Source: an uncultured Bacilli bacterium (GTDB lineage: Bacteria; Bacillota_I; Bacilli_A; RF39; UBA660). From it: a stretch of DNA of 14,150 bases. Of this stretch, positions 12,887-14,150 are shown piece by piece. Positions within the stretch are counted from its first letter, which is position 1. Each line of letters begins with the position of its first letter. The notes under the pieces were generated by a model. That model was given only the letters and a program-made list of their open reading frames with translations. It had not been told where the DNA came from and did no database searches. The position numbers and the translations under genes were made by a program. The stretch is taken from NCBI GenBank assembly GCA_910577075.1, contig CAJTKV010000046.1, positions 1 through 14,150 of the forward strand, given 5' to 3'.

Positions 12887-14150
12887 ATGAAAGAAATAAA
12901 AGAGGAATTGGAAAAAAGTTTAGAGAAATTGCTATATGAAGAGACTAGTGAGGTTTATATTAAAGCTGTTAAATCAATAGCATTCAGTGCGATTAAAGAA
13001 ATAGATCGTCGTGTAGAAAACTCAAGTTCTTTGACATCTATGAGTAAGGAAGTAACACTAAATAAGGTTGTTAATGATATAAGCAATGATAAAATAGGCT
13101 TTTTGCGTTGGATGAATGAAAATAACAAGGGTCTTTATGATAAATGTGAAAAAGAAGTACAAGAGGAAAATCCTGAACGTACTGATATGATTTTTTCATT
13201 GGAAGCATTTCTAGATTTTTTGGATTTAGAGAAAGCAGATGTGTTTTTAGAGTTTGATCAATTAGCTAAAATTTTTAAATATATTAAGTTTGATACTAAT
13301 TATCAAATGAGATTACTTTTTCGTATTTTAAAGAATAATAGTGAAATAGATGGCTCACTTGATACAAATGTCTTTGTTCCGGACGTTCATCAATTATTAG
13401 ATTTTGATTATGATCATATTACACGTGATGAGATAATTGAGATTTTAAGAAATAATCAACTTGAAGATTATTTTAAGGATACAAGGCCAGAAAATATGGA
13501 TGCTAGATCTGAATTGCTAAAACGCTTTAATGAGACAAAAAAGGATTATACACAATATAAAAATGCTTGTTGTCATCTTTATCGAATATTCTCTAGTAAA
13601 ACATCTGATTTAGATGAAAATGCTTATCAAGAGATATTTATATATATGAATATGATTTCTTTTAGACATTTAGCCAATCGCATAATAAAGTTTTTAAAGA
13701 AAAATAATAAGTTAGATAAGACCTTGTATGAGATATTAGAAAATATAGGGAATATAAATAGCAGTGATATGCCAGTTGAGAAAAAAAGCGATGATAAAAA
13801 GGTAGAAACAAAAGAGAAAAAAGATGAGATAACAGTTCCTAAAAAACAGACAAGTTTGAATCAAACATTGAGGGAAATTGGTACATATTATGATATAGAT
13901 GATAAGAAAATAAAAGAGACGTTATCAATGGATAAAATAATATATGTATTATCATTGATGTATTCAATAAATATGGAAAAAGATTCTATAGATGCATTCT
14001 TAAGAAGTGCTATGAGAGAATTTAAGAATATGCATCCATATGCCATGTATAATCAAGCATATGATAAATTTGTCTTCTTAGGGGAAAATGATACAGAAAT
14101 AAGGGAACACTTAGAGATGATCGAATATATCTTAAGTGATACAAGTATAT
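12887..14150 (+). CDS. Paralogous array protein C (partial, runs off the right edge)
   Basis: An open frame from ATG 12887 continues without a stop to the window end, giving 421 complete codons. The N-terminal part (1-100) is unlike A and only loosely like B. The middle matches B well: VFLEFDQLAKIFKYI (119-133) against VFLEFDKLAEIFKYI, FVPDVHQLLDFDYD (163-176), and HLANRIIKFLKK (261-272). The linker (about 280-317) is Lys/Glu/Asp-rich and longer than in B. The C-terminal domain from P318 is almost the same as in A (LSLMYSINME at 355-364), also at nucleotide level. The window ends right after the codons for SDTSI, exactly where A meets its premature stop, so whether C is intact or carries the same lesion cannot be seen. 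It begins 21 bases after the gene B stop. Confidence 0.8.
   Translation, partial: MKEIKEELEKSLEKLLYEETSEVYIKAVKSIAFSAIKEIDRRVENSSSLTSMSKEVTLNKVVNDISNDKIGFLRWMNENNKGLYDKCEKEVQEENPERTDMIFSLEAFLDFLDLEKADVFLEFDQLAKIFKYIKFDTNYQMRLLFRILKNNSEIDGSLDTNVFVPDVHQLLDFDYDHITRDEIIEILRNNQLEDYFKDTRPENMDARSELLKRFNETKKDYTQYKNACCHLYRIFSSKTSDLDENAYQEIFIYMNMISFRHLANRIIKFLKKNNKLDKTLYEILENIGNINSSDMPVEKKSDDKKVETKEKKDEITVPKKQTSLNQTLREIGTYYDIDDKKIKETLSMDKIIYVLSLMYSINMEKDSIDAFLRSAMREFKNMHPYAMYNQAYDKFVFLGENDTEIREHLEMIEYILSDTSI
13838..14150 (+). repeat. Near-identical C-terminal block, copy 2 (first copy at 11178-11490)
   Basis: The ungapped partner of the block in gene A. Differences are scattered and mostly single bases, for example ATA/ATG at the codon before YNQAYDKF and AATGCA/GATACA after GEN. 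The block may continue past the window edge. Confidence 0.85.

Noticed and set aside
1..14150. Insertion sequences, CRISPR arrays, tRNA or rRNA genes
   Set aside because: No transposase, regularly spaced short repeats, cloverleaf or rRNA-like sequence was seen on either strand; this was by eye, not by search.

Overview
The window looks like a chromosomal stretch from an A+T-rich, low-GC Gram-positive bacterium (Bacillota, or a neighbouring walled Mycoplasmatota-type lineage such as the uncultured gut Bacilli). The reasons are the A/T-heavy codons, strong AGGAGG-type ribosome sites, intrinsic terminators ending in T runs, RuvAB with no RuvC nearby, and an rplS-lepB pair. TGA is a stop and TGG is tryptophan, so this is not the Mycoplasma code. 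The lineage is an inference; no rRNA is present.

Layout. Positions 1-250 are the tail of a surface-type protein, ending at a bidirectional terminator shared with a small YjcZ-like membrane protein on the minus strand. From about 580 to 7512 lies a housekeeping cluster: ruvA, a HAD nucleotidase-like gene, ruvB, a degenerate HD-GYP-like gene, queA, an unrecognised minus-strand gene, tgt, and a small membrane protein overlapping tgt. This is the familiar ruvAB-queA-tgt neighbourhood with extra genes set into it. RuvA and RuvB together migrate Holliday junctions; Tgt and QueA carry out successive steps of tRNA queuosine synthesis.

From 7587 to 10100 are a P-loop kinase-like gene, a hypothetical helical protein, rplS (ribosomal protein L19, with a probable autoregulatory leader), lepB (signal peptidase I) and a tiny two-helix membrane protein. 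Several ORF starts shift downstream once promoters and ribosome sites are considered (HD-GYP-like gene, minus-strand gene, kinase, rplS, lepB, small membrane protein).

From 10141 to the right edge is the most unusual part: a terminator, a promoter, then three consecutive same-strand paralogues (A 10227-11492, B 11621-12865, C 12887 to beyond 14150) of a helical protein family I do not recognise. Each has a variable N-terminal half, a moderately conserved middle, a charged linker and a conserved C-terminal domain. The last 313 bases of A and the last 313 bases of the visible part of C are nearly identical (about 15 differences by hand count), while the rest of the two genes is strongly diverged. 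Gene A has also lost its original C-terminal tail: a stop follows a junction that a deletion between two short repeats would explain, and the old tail is still readable in another frame up to 11593. This points to an expanding, recombining gene family with no known function.
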